64,000 bases of DNA from Marthasterias glacialis (lineage: Eukaryota; Echinodermata; Asteroidea; Forcipulatida; Asteriidae), in NCBI GenBank assembly GCA_911728455.2, contig OU452233.1, forward strand, positions 19,720,814 through 19,784,813. Reading direction: 5' to 3'. The position numbers and the translations under genes are program-made. Below are positions 1-12,103 of this stretch, piece by piece (the stretch's first letter is position 1; each line of letters begins with the position of its first letter). The notes under the pieces were generated by a model, which was given only the letters and a program-made list of their open reading frames with translations, did no database searches and was not told the DNA's origin.

Positions 1-204
1 CAAATAAAGTAAAACAAATTAAAAATGTGGCAGCATGAAATAATATAGTCTGCTTGATAGTAGTATTATTTTCATTCCTCTTTTCAAGCGCCAATATTCA
101 ATGGAAGCATTGATCATTATGAATCATATTTTTTTTATCATGATGTATATGAGAGTGAACTTTTCCTTAATATATTATTTTTTTTCTTTATAAAATCCTC
201 TCAA

Positions 205-426
205 ATGACTCCAGTAAAGGGACATCAGCAGAATGTATTCACTGGTCGCACAAACACTCAAGTGCGCTTTCAAAACCAGTATGGACGGAAGAATAAAGGT
301 AAAAATAGGAAGACGCATCGAGGTACAAGGGCTGGCAAACAAGTTAAAGAAAGAGAACGCAGGAAACAGGAACTGAGACGAAGGCCTAGCCTATTGGAAA
401 TGGTTAGTGTAATCAAAAGATATTAA
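205..426 (+). CDS. Small basic ORF, function unknown
   Basis: A 73-codon open frame rich in Lys and Arg (a KERERRKQELRRR run near the end). I do not recognise it. Highly basic short frames of this kind occur at the start of retroelement ORFs, and the tRNA-like element just downstream fits a repeat-rich setting, but no second domain is visible. It may be a chance frame. Confidence 0.15.
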   Translation: MTPVKGHQQNVFTGRTNTQVRFQNQYGRKNKGKNRKTHRGTRAGKQVKERERRKQELRRRPSLLEMVSVIKRY

Positions 427-454
427 TCAATTTTGGGAAGAACAAAGAAAAATT

Positions 455-534
455 GACTGGAGCGGAATTTGAACCTGTGACCACCAGCTCAACGTACTGG
501 ATGCTCTACCAACTGAGCTATCCAGCGCTAATGT
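455..534 (-). mobile_element. Degenerate tRNA-like element (tRNA pseudogene or SINE head)
   Basis: On the minus strand there is a Pol III box A-like stretch (TAGCTCAGTTGGTAGAGC) followed at normal spacing by a box B-like stretch (GGTTCAAATTC). The arms fold partly as a tRNA: CGCTGGA pairs 6 of 7 with TCCAGTC if G-U is allowed, and CCAGT/GCTGG forms an anticodon stem with GTT in the loop. Position 33 is C rather than the invariant T, and the T-stem is badly paired, so a working tRNA is unlikely. A TTTTT run just downstream could end Pol III transcription. Confidence 0.55.
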
Positions 535-1373
535 TGGCACTCTCCCTATTCTGTCAATATCTTTGTTCAGCAGTCAGAAGCCATTCAACCGGAAACCCCC
601 TCCCCCCCCAAAAAAAAAAAAACAAAAAAACAGAAAAATCAAATTGAAAGCTTTGACTTATTTAGATGAACTTGGTATTACACATCAAAATTATCTATCA
701 TTTGCATAAGAATCGAAGTTCCCAAGAATCTAAATAAAAACACATTGCCTTTATAAAATTAATATCATACAAAACCTTAACCCCTACACAACAAGATCCA
801 ACATTTCTAAATCTGTGTTGTACTATGTTGCGCAGGGAATTCTGTGGCTTCCTCGCATGTGTGTGTGAGTGTTGTTGCACAACACAACAGTATCCACATA
901 TGGACCTTGTTGCTTGGGGCAAGCCACTCACATTGATAAGTGTTGTATGGTGTTGGACTGCGCATATACAATGTAACACTGTGTGGTATGGTGAAAGGAT
1001 AGGGTTTTAAGTTTGTGTTGTAATATATTGGTAAACTGAACCTATGTTAATTAATTTTGGACACATTACACACTGACCCACATGTGTTGCTACACTTTAC
1101 GTACATTTTCAATTTTTGCCAATAGCAGGCTTTAACATTAAACAAGTATTACAATTTCTTTTTTGTGTTGTTTTTAAAGTTAAAATTCAGTTTATAGTCT
1201 TAACATGTAAATGGGCAATTAACGCTTACCTGTCGATGTAAATTTGGCAGGATAAAAATTTCTTAAAGAGGAACAACACCACAACCAGGATGGAGAAAAC
1301 ACTGTGAAATGTCTTGCTTGAAACAAATTCATTGAAAAGTTTGGACTAATTAAAGGTGTTTGTATTTTCACTC
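535..1373. other. No gene recognised
   Basis: AT-rich sequence with poly-A near 610-632. The stretch 815-1025 repeats the word GTGTTGTA/GTTGT many times. No conserved reading frame is visible on either strand. Confidence 0.5.
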
Positions 1374-1941
1374 TTACATCAGCTTTTGGCTCCAGATATA
1401 CGACGTGAGCGCAACATCATTTTACAATGTGTGCGATATGTTGTCCAGAAAGACTTCTTTGAAACAGGCGAACCAAACACAAGGACCCAAGAATCGGAGG
1501 GAAAAATTTCCAAACCCTGCCCAAAGAAAGTTTCTTCTGCTGTAGAAGATAGTCTGAGCAAATCTGGGACCAGACAAGACTCTGATGCCAGAGATGAAAG
1601 TGAAACTCAAGTATCTGTCGTAACATCAGAGGAGGCTGACTATTCCAAGGTTATTAGGACTATGGAGGAGAAAAGTCCATTGTCTCAAGAAATTCTTGCT
1701 GGAATTAAAGATGAGACTCCCACAGTAACAAACGATAATATCCCTCTTGGTCTTGGAGGATGTGTTGGAAACGAGGAATCCTGAGGTTGAGTCAGACACA
1801 AATCAGCTTAAAAATAACAAACCTCTGAATAATCCTGTTGCACTCAAAGATAAGTCTTCTGTGGCAACTGATGACAAAGTTACTTCAGGTCTTGGTAGAG
1901 GATTGGACATTTTGAACAATGACAACTCTAGCACTGAGTGA
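1374..1941 (+). pseudogene. Coding-like stretch with a frame break, unknown protein
   Basis: From a possible splice acceptor (TTACATCAG ending near 1381) a frame reads LLAPDIRRERNIILQCVRYV, then a long acidic Ser/Thr/Glu/Asp-rich segment, and stops at 1784. The adjacent plus frame opens at 1747 and continues the same low-complexity acidic style to 1941. Further peptide-like fragments continue past 2050 with stops. Composition and sharp onset at an AG look like a real coding exon; the frame change near 1750 suggests decay or a sequence error. I do not recognise the family. Confidence 0.35.
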
Positions 1942-4486
1942 AGGAAATCTTTATGTGGGGACAATTATGAACATAACAATCTTGTTGAAATTGATATGGA
2001 ATTGATATGGATTTGAAAGGAAAAGTAGACAATTGCTTTAAGAAGATTCAGTGGAAAGACTGATGGAAAAAACTTTTAATCAAACGAGGATGGGGACACA
2101 AGAGAATGTTGAGGAATCTTTATGGACTTTGAGTTTACAAAGCAATCACAAACAATGGAAGCCTTCCATTAGTTGTTAATGTATGTGAAAGTACATGTAG
2201 ATGAAAAATTGTCATTTTAACCAGTTTGCTTCGGGATTTAAAGTCCTTTTCAATCAAAAAGCAACTATTATTCTAGCCACTAATAATTTGTTTTTGTATA
2301 TTGTTTGCAGTGCCTTTTCCCAGGGCACAGAACCATGACCCCATGGACGACTTGAAACAGTTGCCTGTGTACACACAAACCAGGGTTGTAGACCTCGAGA
2401 CCGAATTTGTTGAGGTCTCGGCTGTTTCCAGGTCTCAATTTTTAAGACTCGGTCTTGGTCTTGGAGCAAAGGTTTTGGGGTCTTGTTTCGATAAGCATAA
2501 AAAAATATATAAAAATATAAAAAGTAACCCAAAGAATAACAAATCCTCGAAAGGGTAATATCAAGCTTGCTCAGTATTTTTGTTGTTGTTGGAGGGGGCA
2601 TAGTGCAATCGAAAATTGTTCTACGTAATGGCTATGAGACAACCATAGTAAAGGCCGTGTGAAGCCATCATACGAGAAAAAAAAAGCAGTTATTCAGCAT
2701 TAAAAATCCATTGAAAATAAAGAAAAATGCCTTTAAAAATTGTTTATCGTTGACAGTACAGATTTGTCTGAGGTCTCCCACTTGTTCTCGGTCTCAGTCT
2801 TGGGAGTTTGTTGTCACGACTACATCACTGACGCAATTTGCTAAAGTGTCTCACCTCACATGGCCTGTTGACATAGAAACTTGAATGCCAGTTTATAAGC
2901 ATGCAGCTATAAGAGTTTTGCATGTTATTGCATACTCCAAAGCAAACTGATTAACATCCAATGAAGACAGAAAAGCAGGGAAACTGCATTTTAAGCCTCC
3001 CCAATTCAGCAACAATTTGATAGAGATTTTAAATTTGTACAGGCATTGTGCTTTTTTTTTTACTGTAAGCAGATTTGGCTTAGGTAAAGCAACAATTTGC
3101 TAAGCAAATTTTCTGCTAACTTGCAGTGAGCATTTTTAACAGCTTGTGAAATTGACCTCACACTGCGTTAACTTATTTGAATAACCCTCCCGACAAATTG
3201 TTTTTAAATACAGTGAAACTTTGTTGATGCAAAAATTATGCTTTTATAATACATATCTTTTTATTCATTTCTTTTTCAATGTCCTTTTGATACCATTATA
3301 GTACTTAAAGTTATACACAAAAATGTCTGAATAAACAAATTGATGCACATTGTTTGTTATTTGGGTTAAGAAAGTGGAAAATTCAAATATGGTCACGTTT
3401 GACAAAATTAGATGAACAATTGAGGGAGCTAAATTTTGTTGTTCAGCCAAAATGGGAGGGGCAGGGTGGGGGGGGGGGGGGAGGTTGGAGCACCCAATAT
3501 ACGGTGGTTATATAATTATCGGTGTAACAAATAATATTCTTTACCCCATGCAAGTAACATTACATATTAAAATGTACATTCCCTTTAACAGTTGTAGTGA
3601 TTGTGTGGGCATAAAACATCAGATGAAGTTTTTATTCTGCTGAGTTACATCAAGCAAGTCTTCCATTCATCATTAATAAAAATAAAACAAACTGATTCAT
3701 CAAAATTTCCATACGTACATGTATATCTTGGTTTGAATGTGTCCTCTATCAGATTGTGCACTCATGCCCCACCCCCCATTTTCAGCAAGTGTAAAATGAA
3801 AACGGGGTGGCAGTGCAAATTCATTGTTTTATTTTGTATTAATTTCTCAGGATCTAGCTCTCTAAGGTAAAGAAAGGTTTTATTCATCCAGTTTTGAGTT
3901 CCTTATGCAATACAAAAATGAACAGGAAAGTTTCACTCTGGACTTAAAATGACAAATCTTTATATTTGTTTTCTTCATTCGGTTTATGACAAGTTGAGGC
4001 AACAATGTGGTTGTTCTGCCAAAGGAGAAATAAGTTAGCCATTGAAAATATGAAAATAAATAAACCTTGACATAAGTGAACATTTCCATTGTGACAGTTT
4101 CCTTGCTTGTATCCCAAATTTGCCACGCAATATTTTCTGCTCAAAGATACATGTAGTTAGTTAATATTGGTTGAGTAAATTAATTCCCATCATGGCATAC
4201 TTAAATTAAAAAAACACAACAATCAACCAACCTGTGAAAATATATATTTTTGTGGAAAGCAACTACTTTGAAATTAAATTTTGTCAATACACCTGTACAT
4301 GCACATTAAAACAAGCTGAGGTGTTGCCACTGTTATCTTTGTAATTGATTGATTACTTGTACATGTTTACACAAATGATGGCAGTTGTCATTTGTTACAA
4401 AGGGACTAGACTATGGTCCCACCAGAGCCTATGCATTGTGTTATAGGAAAAAAACAAGATAGTTGCACCAGGACTAAGGTCTACTC
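1942..4486. other. No gene recognised; dispersed repeat traces
   Basis: Around 2380-2480 and again at 2765-2815 the words GAGACC/GGTCTC recur, typical of a decayed interspersed repeat. A G homopolymer lies at about 3468-3481. Small frames here carry no recognisable domain. Confidence 0.5.
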
Positions 4487-5001
4487 TGTGGGTGGGTTCA
4501 ATTAGCTTCCCTGGGTCGACCCAGCTCTGACCCCATTGCGTTTGAATAGCTTTGACGCCATTGTTGTGGGTCATCTAGGTCAGCCACCAGTAACCTGCTT
4601 TTGGAGCTGACCCTGGTACATGACATCATGACAAAAACTTTTTCAATGGCCGCCATTTTTTTGTTATTCAGCAGGACACTTTTGAGAAGTTTGACACACA
4701 TTTTCACACTAAAACAGCAACTTTGTGAGCATTTTGTAATTTTTGTCTTGATAGACGTGTACTTTTGTATTAAGCTGGACTTGTAAAAGAATTTAACATT
4801 GTAGTTTCACCATTGAGCATAATTGTTTTATGATCTTTTCGTGAATCACAAAAGGTTTCGGACATAATGCTAACAATGAAAGTAATTCCGTTAGCTGTCC
4901 CAAGATGCAAGGGGAAGTTGGCGTTCAGTTAGCTCTTGTTGGGGGCTTACCCATATGAGCAAAACCGGGTCGACCCGGGCAAGTTAATCGAACGCACCAC
5001 A
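4487..5001. mobile_element. Non-autonomous DNA transposon with about 33-bp terminal inverted repeats
   Basis: The left end reads TGTGGGTGGGTTCAATTAGC and continues to CTGGGTCGACCCAG. The right end, reversed, reads TGTGGTGCGTTCGATTAACT and continues to CCGGGTCGACCCGG. The two ends match along roughly 33 bases with some mismatches. There is no transposase frame inside. I could not find a clear target-site duplication, so the superfamily is uncertain (hAT-like by general look). Confidence 0.6.
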
Positions 5002-5240
5002 TGGAACCATTAAAAGTACTACCTTAACCTCTGATCAATATTTCCTGAAGAGTTGTATGAATTTACTTTTAACCCCAAAATATCAACTCCAAAAGGTGAT
5101 ATTTCAGTAACTTATACTTTTCTTATTTTGCACAGCAGATGAGAAAACTTTGTGTTCCCCTCACTGTCAACTCTCCCCCCCCCCCAATATGAGACAAGGG
5201 TTGTAAAATTATACGAACTTCACTTTGGATTTGGACCTAA

Positions 5241-7638
5241 TCATAAGGTAGGGGAGTGCAGACAATGCCTGAAGTTGGACAGCAATGAACAAACACCCCA
5301 CAGTTTGTTTGCAGACTCGGCTAAACTTAATGGAATAACAGAATCAAATATATGGTAGCCCTGTACATGTTGAAGTGCACTCTCGACAAAACTCTTCAGC
5401 TGTGAAATCTTTTGAGATTTTGGTGATTCCACTGTTCCGAATTTGTGTTGGTCCTTCCAGAATGGAGGGACAACAACTGTCGCCTTCTGGGGAAGTAAGT
5501 CTGTGGTTTCTTCTTCAAAGAATGTGTCTGGTGCCATGATTGTATCATGTTTATACAGTAAGTTCAGAATACCTGATGAATTCATCATGTCTATATCAGA
5601 GACGTATCCAGAATAAAGATCACTGACAAATGTGACAGCTCCAAATGGACTCACACCCAGCAGTCCCTTGTAGGTGGTACAGACACTAAGTTGTGTTTTC
5701 GGATCAAATTCTTGTACCATGACTTTAGTGGTAGTGAGAATGATTCTGGTGCTTGGAAATGTCATCTTCAAACACTCTGGCATGTTTTCATTGATGGATT
5801 TGCGACTTGGCCAGATGCGCAATGAGCTCAGGGGAATGTACAAGTAGTTAATCCATGTCAACAAGATCCGAGTGACTGTCAACAATGATATGTTAAATCT
5901 AACAGCCAGATCCTGCTCACAAAAGCCTCGCCTCAGATGACACATTAACATGAAGAATTGGTCAATGAAGGGAAGTGACTCTCGTGTTACAGCCTCCCCA
6001 CTTGACCATAATCCATGGATACAATATTGCTGGACCTGCCACCACCTGAAAATACTTCCAGTTGGTTGTAATGCTATGAAAGCTGCTTTAAATGTGGCAT
6101 AGTCACTGAAACCGGTGTAGAATTCCATAGTTGCAGAGTCATAAGAGAACCTTTCCAAACAGAAGAGCTGATTGGTCAGGTGAACACAATATCTCTCCAG
6201 GACTTGGATATTATCTCGAACATCTTGGAGTCTGTCCTCTGCTGGTTTGACAGAGTAGCTGTGATCTTGTGGACTTAAGAGTGCCTCTTTGTCTTCGGAC
6301 TCCACAGTAGTTGCAGTCAATCCATTTTTCTGACATGGTTCAACATTAACTTTCTTTATAGGCTCTTGTCTGTACTTACAAAGAAAAATAATCATAAGAT
6401 TGGTTAGGTTGGTATTCAAGTTGGTGTTAAAAGCAAATTAGCTCATCCTCGGTACACATCTGATTGACAAAATACACTTATCAAAAATTGCATAAATAAT
6501 ATCACATGACTGCACTGTTTTAATTATAAAATGTTCGATTACATATTTATGGAAATCAAGATTGCCTCAAAATCAAACATCAATACTGCAATTTGAATGT
6601 CTGACAAAACTCATAAACAACGATGCTAATTATCTAAATGAACACTTGTTTTCAATTTGGGGGTTCTTTATAGCATCTTTAGTCTTTGGAAATTAAATGT
6701 GTCAGTGTTCACTTGTAACAAAAGTTAAACTAAATGTATTAATAATTTAACATTATTAAAAGTTCATGAACAAATGATGTTCGTGGCTAAAGCAAAGCTT
6801 ACCGCTGATATTTGACTCTGCCAGATGGTTGGAACTTGGATGGAATTACATCGGGTTTAATTTTGTGGAGTCCATTGAGGGTTTTAATGAAGTCACATTT
6901 CTTGAAATGCTTGGAGCAAACTCTTGTATGTTTTTTCAACTGTGGAAAAAGCAGGCATTACCAGTTAGTTGGTAATAAATTAGTATGGATTTGTAATTCA
7001 TTTATTCTTTGCACATTTTTATTTTACAGGTATTATTAGCAACTAGCAAGGATTTGGGGGTGGGTTGGGGCAGGTGCTAGATTTTTTTCATGGGGGGGGG
7101 GGGCACCTGATCTAGATATATAGAATTCATTAAAAACATGGTCCCTCTGCCCCCCCCCCCCCCACACACACTGAAAAGCAACTCGATGTCTAGACCCAGT
7201 AACTCACTGGGGCGCTGTACTCCTTTTAATGTATTTTTTTTGACATTGTCGCTACGACCGACAATGTCAAAAAAATTTAAAAATGAGTAGGGGGCCTACA
7301 GCGCCCCAGTCACTGGGTCTACTCAATCATCAATGTCATAGAGTGGGACTAACTACATGGTGGAGGTGGAAACCAATGTCATGAGGAAATGAAACTCTCG
7401 TCGTAACCCGCACGGACAGGTTAGTGCTGTGTTCTTAATCGTTCCTTCATGCTTTCAAATTCAATCACAAACAAGGGTTTTGCCTTACCACAAGGTTCAA
7501 TCCGGTGCTTTCCACAATTCTAGCTACCCACTCATCTCTCAACCCTTCCACGACAGGGAAACGATGAAATGATAATTTCTTGTCGGGATCATTCCGCGAA
7601 TCATTGCGACAACTCGGTATGCAGCAGTAGTACACCAT
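5241..7638 (-). CDS. THAP domain / PIF-Harbinger-type DDE protein, three exons, catalytic residues lost
   Basis: Exons (minus strand) are 7638-7489, 6939-6803 and 6369-5241. They join in frame through GT-AG sites (phase 0, then phase 2) to give 471 aa. Residues 1-90 are a THAP zinc-binding DNA-binding domain: Cys6/Cys10 at the start, CSKHF (Cys58, His61), and DVIPSKF in place of the family's AVPTIF-like box. Residues about 175-465 match the Harbinger-type transposase domain commonly fused to THAP in invertebrates and fish (IWPSRKSINENMPEC, VIPLSLA). The first catalytic Asp position, usually in a DATE-like motif, reads TTTK (308-311); the following YKNHN-like segment is shortened; the second Asp region reads APDTF (375-379). 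The Glu in FVES (425) is kept. The frame is open for 376 codons in the last exon, so this is either a recently dead transposase or a host gene that keeps only DNA binding. It is not linked in function to its neighbours. Confidence 0.85.
7191..7321. mobile_element. 131-bp foldback MITE with TA target duplication
   Basis: TAGACCCAGTAACTCACTGG at the left is mirrored by the right end, CCCAGTCACTGGGTCTA. The centre is a second palindrome (TTTTTTTGACATTGTCG against CGACAATGTCAAAAAAA). Both ends carry TA, as in Tc1/mariner-type insertions. It lies in intron 1 of the THAP-DDE gene. Confidence 0.75.
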
Positions 7639-8082
7639 CTTTTGTCGCGCATTATGCACACAAATTAATGCCACGACATTATGACTTTGACCGTAGCAGG
7701 GACAACATACATGTACGATAACATATGACTGTATGTACATTACAATAAAGGTACATACATTACATGCACGGCCGGCCCCCAACGGACGGACGGACGGCTG
7801 CACCCAGCCTCGCTTTCAGTAAAGTACAAATCAACGGCTGTTTCATTCATCCTTCTGTATGCAACTTGTGCGGGGTTAACTGCTGTGTCGCCTATCAAAA
7901 ACAGTGAAGATACCGTTTATATGATTAAACATTATTTGCTTTGGTATGCATGCGGCTCCATAATAACGTTTTTATGCCTTGCGGATTCAGAATTCGAGGA
8001 AAAATAACATGAATGCCTCGACCATGGGGGATTAAATCCTAACAGGTCGTAAAAATAAAACAGAGGAATATAGGCCTACTCC

Positions 8083-8084
<2 letters not shown>

Positions 8085-8118
<34 letters not shown>
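8085..8118 (+). repeat. Poly-A run of 34 bases
   Basis: Uninterrupted A tract upstream of the ceramidase promoter region. It may be the tail of a decayed retroelement, but no body is recognisable before it. Confidence 0.8.
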
Positions 8119-8121
<3 letters not shown>

Positions 8122-8478
8122 TAGCAATTACCTGAAAAACAAGAAAGGTAATGGCTGAGTTCATTCCTATTATGATTTTTGGAATTGCTCCTTATCCATT
8201 GGTCATGCAATGAAACACATGCAGTATATTGCAATTAGTGAGTAGTGGTAAAAAAACAACACAAGCCTCACTACGACCACATTCTACATAGAAACATACG
8301 GTCAGCAATTTTGTGGAATCAAGAATTTGGTCCTACGAAATGGTGGACCGTGTTCTGTCATGAAATTAAACAAAAACCAAACAATTTCAAGGGATATTTA
8401 TGTGAATCATTACATCTTTAAAATATCTATCCAACCATATTAATTTCATGACAAACGGTTTTTCTAGCCCAAAAGCGC

Positions 8479-8519
8479 CCAATCAGATGGCACGTGTACC
8501 TTGAAGATTCTATCACGTG
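8479..8519 (+). promoter_or_regulatory. CCAAT box and two CACGTG E-boxes upstream of the ceramidase
   Basis: CCAATCAG starts at 8479, CACGTG at 8491 and again at 8514, all 145-190 bp before the ACER3-like start codon. CACGTG is the core of the USF/MYC and TFEB/MITF sites. TFEB-type control of lipid breakdown genes is known in vertebrates; its role here is inferred. No TATA box is evident. Confidence 0.4.
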
Positions 8520-8664
8520 GCTGCCCGCACATTTGAAAACAAACACACTGACACGGTTCATCCTCTAAACATCGCTACCACTTCACACCATTCATCATCA
8601 GATTTTAATACTTATTGTAGTATCTGAGTGAAAACAAAAGCTCGTTGGGATACATTTTTTCGTT

Positions 8665-11600
8665 ATGGCTCCAGTCGAAGGAATTTACGGTGGAAATGAA
8701 CATGGGAACACTGGATTCTGGGGTCCTGTGTCTTCCACCTTAGACTGGTGTGAAAGTAACTACTACACAACAGACTACATTGCCGAGTTCTGTAAGTAAA
8801 AGATTATTTGAATATTCCGTATATGTTATCCATTTCAACGTTTCATATTTTATCTACAAGTAAGGGCATCGTGAACCATAATTATCTTTCAAAGGAAGTT
8901 TTTTTTAGAATTACCAAAATTTTATACTTGAGTTATTTCATGAATTCACATTTATCAGGCCATATATATTCAAAACACAATTAGGTTTAGAATACTGGGT
9001 CGAAATGTAACCTTGTATAGATTACTGAAAACCCATTGAAATAAAGCACGTATGCAACAGTGTACACAATATTATCATCTTTCTTAATTACTGATGAGAT
9101 AAAATCGTTTACGTTGTTTTTATATTAAGCGGATTTTTAAGATTAACAACTCTTTGTTTAAACCATGCGAATGATTAAATAAGTTAGGCTTGTATGAACT
9201 AATTTATACAGTGGAACCAGGACGGGATTAGGCCTAATAGAATTGCGTCAGCCGCCTATCGTAACGCAAATGTGTGGTGTTTGAGTATTGTGGCGGTTGC
9301 TTGACATTAATAGCCAGGTTTAAATACAGACGGAACAAGATTTTAAACAGCAACAACAACCGTCCCTGAGTAAGTTCTGGATTCCGGATTCCAGATCACT
9401 TGGCAAATTGTATCGATAACACAGCAGACCCGTATTTCAGACCAGATTGACCAAGATTCTTTACCCAGATCCAATTCACTTCTAACTTGATGTCTCGTAC
9501 ATCCCCCCTTCACCATGGACCCAGATCCAATTCACTTCTAACTTGATGTCTCGTACATCCCCTCTTCACCATGGACCCAGATCCAATTCACTTCTAACTT
9601 GATGTCTCGTACATCCCCCCTTCACCATGGACCCAGATCCAATTCACTTCTAACTTGATGTCTTGTACATCCCCCCTTCACCATGGACCCAGATCCAATT
9701 CACTTCTAACTTGATGTCTTGTACATCCCCCCTTCACCATGGACCCAGATCCAATTCACTTCTAACTTGATGTCTTGTACATCCCCCCTTCACCATGGAT
9801 CCAGATCCAATTCACTTCTAACTTGATGTCTTGTACATCCCCCCTTCACCATGAACCCAGATCCAATTCACTTCTAACTTGATGTCTTGTACATCCCCCC
9901 TTCACCATGGATCCAGATCCAATTCACTTCTAACTTGATGTCTTGTACATCCCCCCTTCACCATGAACCCAGATCCAATTCACTTCTAACTTGATGTCTT
10001 GTACATCCCCCCTTCACCATGGACCCAGATGCAATTCACTTCTAACTTGATGTCTTGTACATCCCCCCTTCACCATGGACCCAGATCCAATTCACTTCTA
10101 ACTTGATGTCTTGTACATCCCCCCTTCACCATGGACCCAGATCCAATTCACTTCTAACTTGATGTCTCGTACATCCCCCCTTCACCATGGACCCAGATCC
10201 AATTCACTTCTAACTTGATGTCTCGTACATCCCCCCTTCACCATGAACCCAGATCCAATTCACTTCTAACTTGATGTCTTGTACATCCCCCCTTCACCAT
10301 GGACCCAGATCCAATTCACTTCTAACTTGATGTCTTGTACATCCCCCCTTCACCAGGTACCCAGATCCAATTCACTTCTAACTTGATGTCTCGTACATCC
10401 CCCCTTCACCATGAACCCAGATCCAATTCACTTCTAACTTGATGTCTTGTACATCCCCCCTTCACCAGGTACCCAGATCCAATTCACTTCTAACTTGATG
10501 TCTTGTACATCCCCCCTTCACCATGGACCCAGATCCAATTCACTTCTAACTTGATGTCTCGTACGACCCAGATCCAATTCACTTCTAACTTGATGTCTCG
10601 TACATCCCCCTTCACCATGAACCCAGATCCAATTCACTTCTAACTTGATGTCTTGTACACCCCCCCCCTCACCATGGACCCAGATCCAATTCACTTCTAA
10701 CTTGATGTCTTGTACATCCCCCCTTCACCATGGACCCAGATCCAATTCACTTCTAACTTGATGTCTCGTACGACCCAGATCCAATTCACTTCTAACTTGA
10801 TGTCTCGTACATCCCCCCTTCACCATGAACCCAGATCCAATTCACTTCTAACTTGATGTCTCGTACGACCCAGATCCAATTCACTTCTAACTTGATGTCT
10901 CGTACATCCCCCCTTCACCATGAACCCAGATCCAATTCACTTCTAACTTGATGTCTTGTACATCCCCCTTCACCATGGACCCAGATCCAATTCACTTCTA
11001 ACTTGATGTCTTGTACACCCCCCCCTTCACCATGGACCCAGATCCAATTCACTTCTAACTTGATGTCTTGTACATCCCCCCTTCACCATGGACCCAGATC
11101 CAATTCACTTCTAACTTGATGTCTTGTACATCCCCCCTTCACCATGAACCCAGATCCAATTCACTTCTAACTTGATGTCTCGTACATCCCCCCTTCACCA
11201 TGAACCCAGATCCAATTCACTTCTAACTTGATGTCTTGTACATCCCCCCTTCACCATGGACCCAGATCCAATTCACTTCTAACTTGATGTCTTGTACATC
11301 CCCCCTTCACCATGGACCCAGATCCAATTCACTTCTAACTTGATGTCTTGTACATCCCCCCTTCACCATGGACCCAGATCCAATTCACTTCTAACTTGAT
11401 GTCTTGTACATCCCCCCTTCACCATGGACCCAGATCCAATTCACTTCTAACTTGATGTCTTGTACATCCCCCCTTCACCATGGACCCAGATCCAATTCAC
11501 TTCTAACTTGATGTCTTGTACATCCCCCCTTCACCATGGACCCAGATCCAATTCACTTCTAACTTGATGTCTTGTACATCCCCCCTTCACCATGGACCCA

Positions 11601-12069
11601 GATCCAATTCACTTCTAACTTGATGTCTTGTACATCCCCCCTTCACCATGGACCCAGATCCAATTCACTTCTAACTTGATGTCTCGTACATCCCCCCTTC
11701 ACCAGGGACCCAGATGCAATTCACTTCTAACTTGATGTCTCGTACATCCCCCTTCACCATGGACCCAGATCCAATTCACTTCTAACTTGATGTCTCGTAC
11801 ATCCCCCCTTCACCAGGGACCCAGATCCAATTTACTTTTGACTTTGATATATTATACCCCTTCACATACAGGGAATACAGTAAGCAACATCATATTCATT
11901 GTACCACCACTCTTTGGGATTCTCTATGCGTGGCGAGATGAAGTCGACTTGAGGTATATCTTATCATACGTGGGAGTCATTTGTGAGTACACATTCACCA
12001 CCCACGACAACCATGTGTTGCCTACTAGGCATACGAGTTCAATTTCGTTTCATTGTGTAATTTTTGTTA

Positions 12070-12103
<34 letters not shown>

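Noticed and set aside
455..534. Functional tRNA-Asn gene
   Set aside because: C at position 33, poor T-stem and imperfect acceptor stem; kept only as a tRNA-like element.
698..979. 93-codon minus-strand frame
   Set aside because: Arises in GTTGT/CACAC-rich sequence, no domain, no splice context.
9463..11830. Coding repeat domain (tandem protein repeat)
   Set aside because: Unit of 56 bp is not a multiple of three and stops occur in all frames; it lies within an intron.
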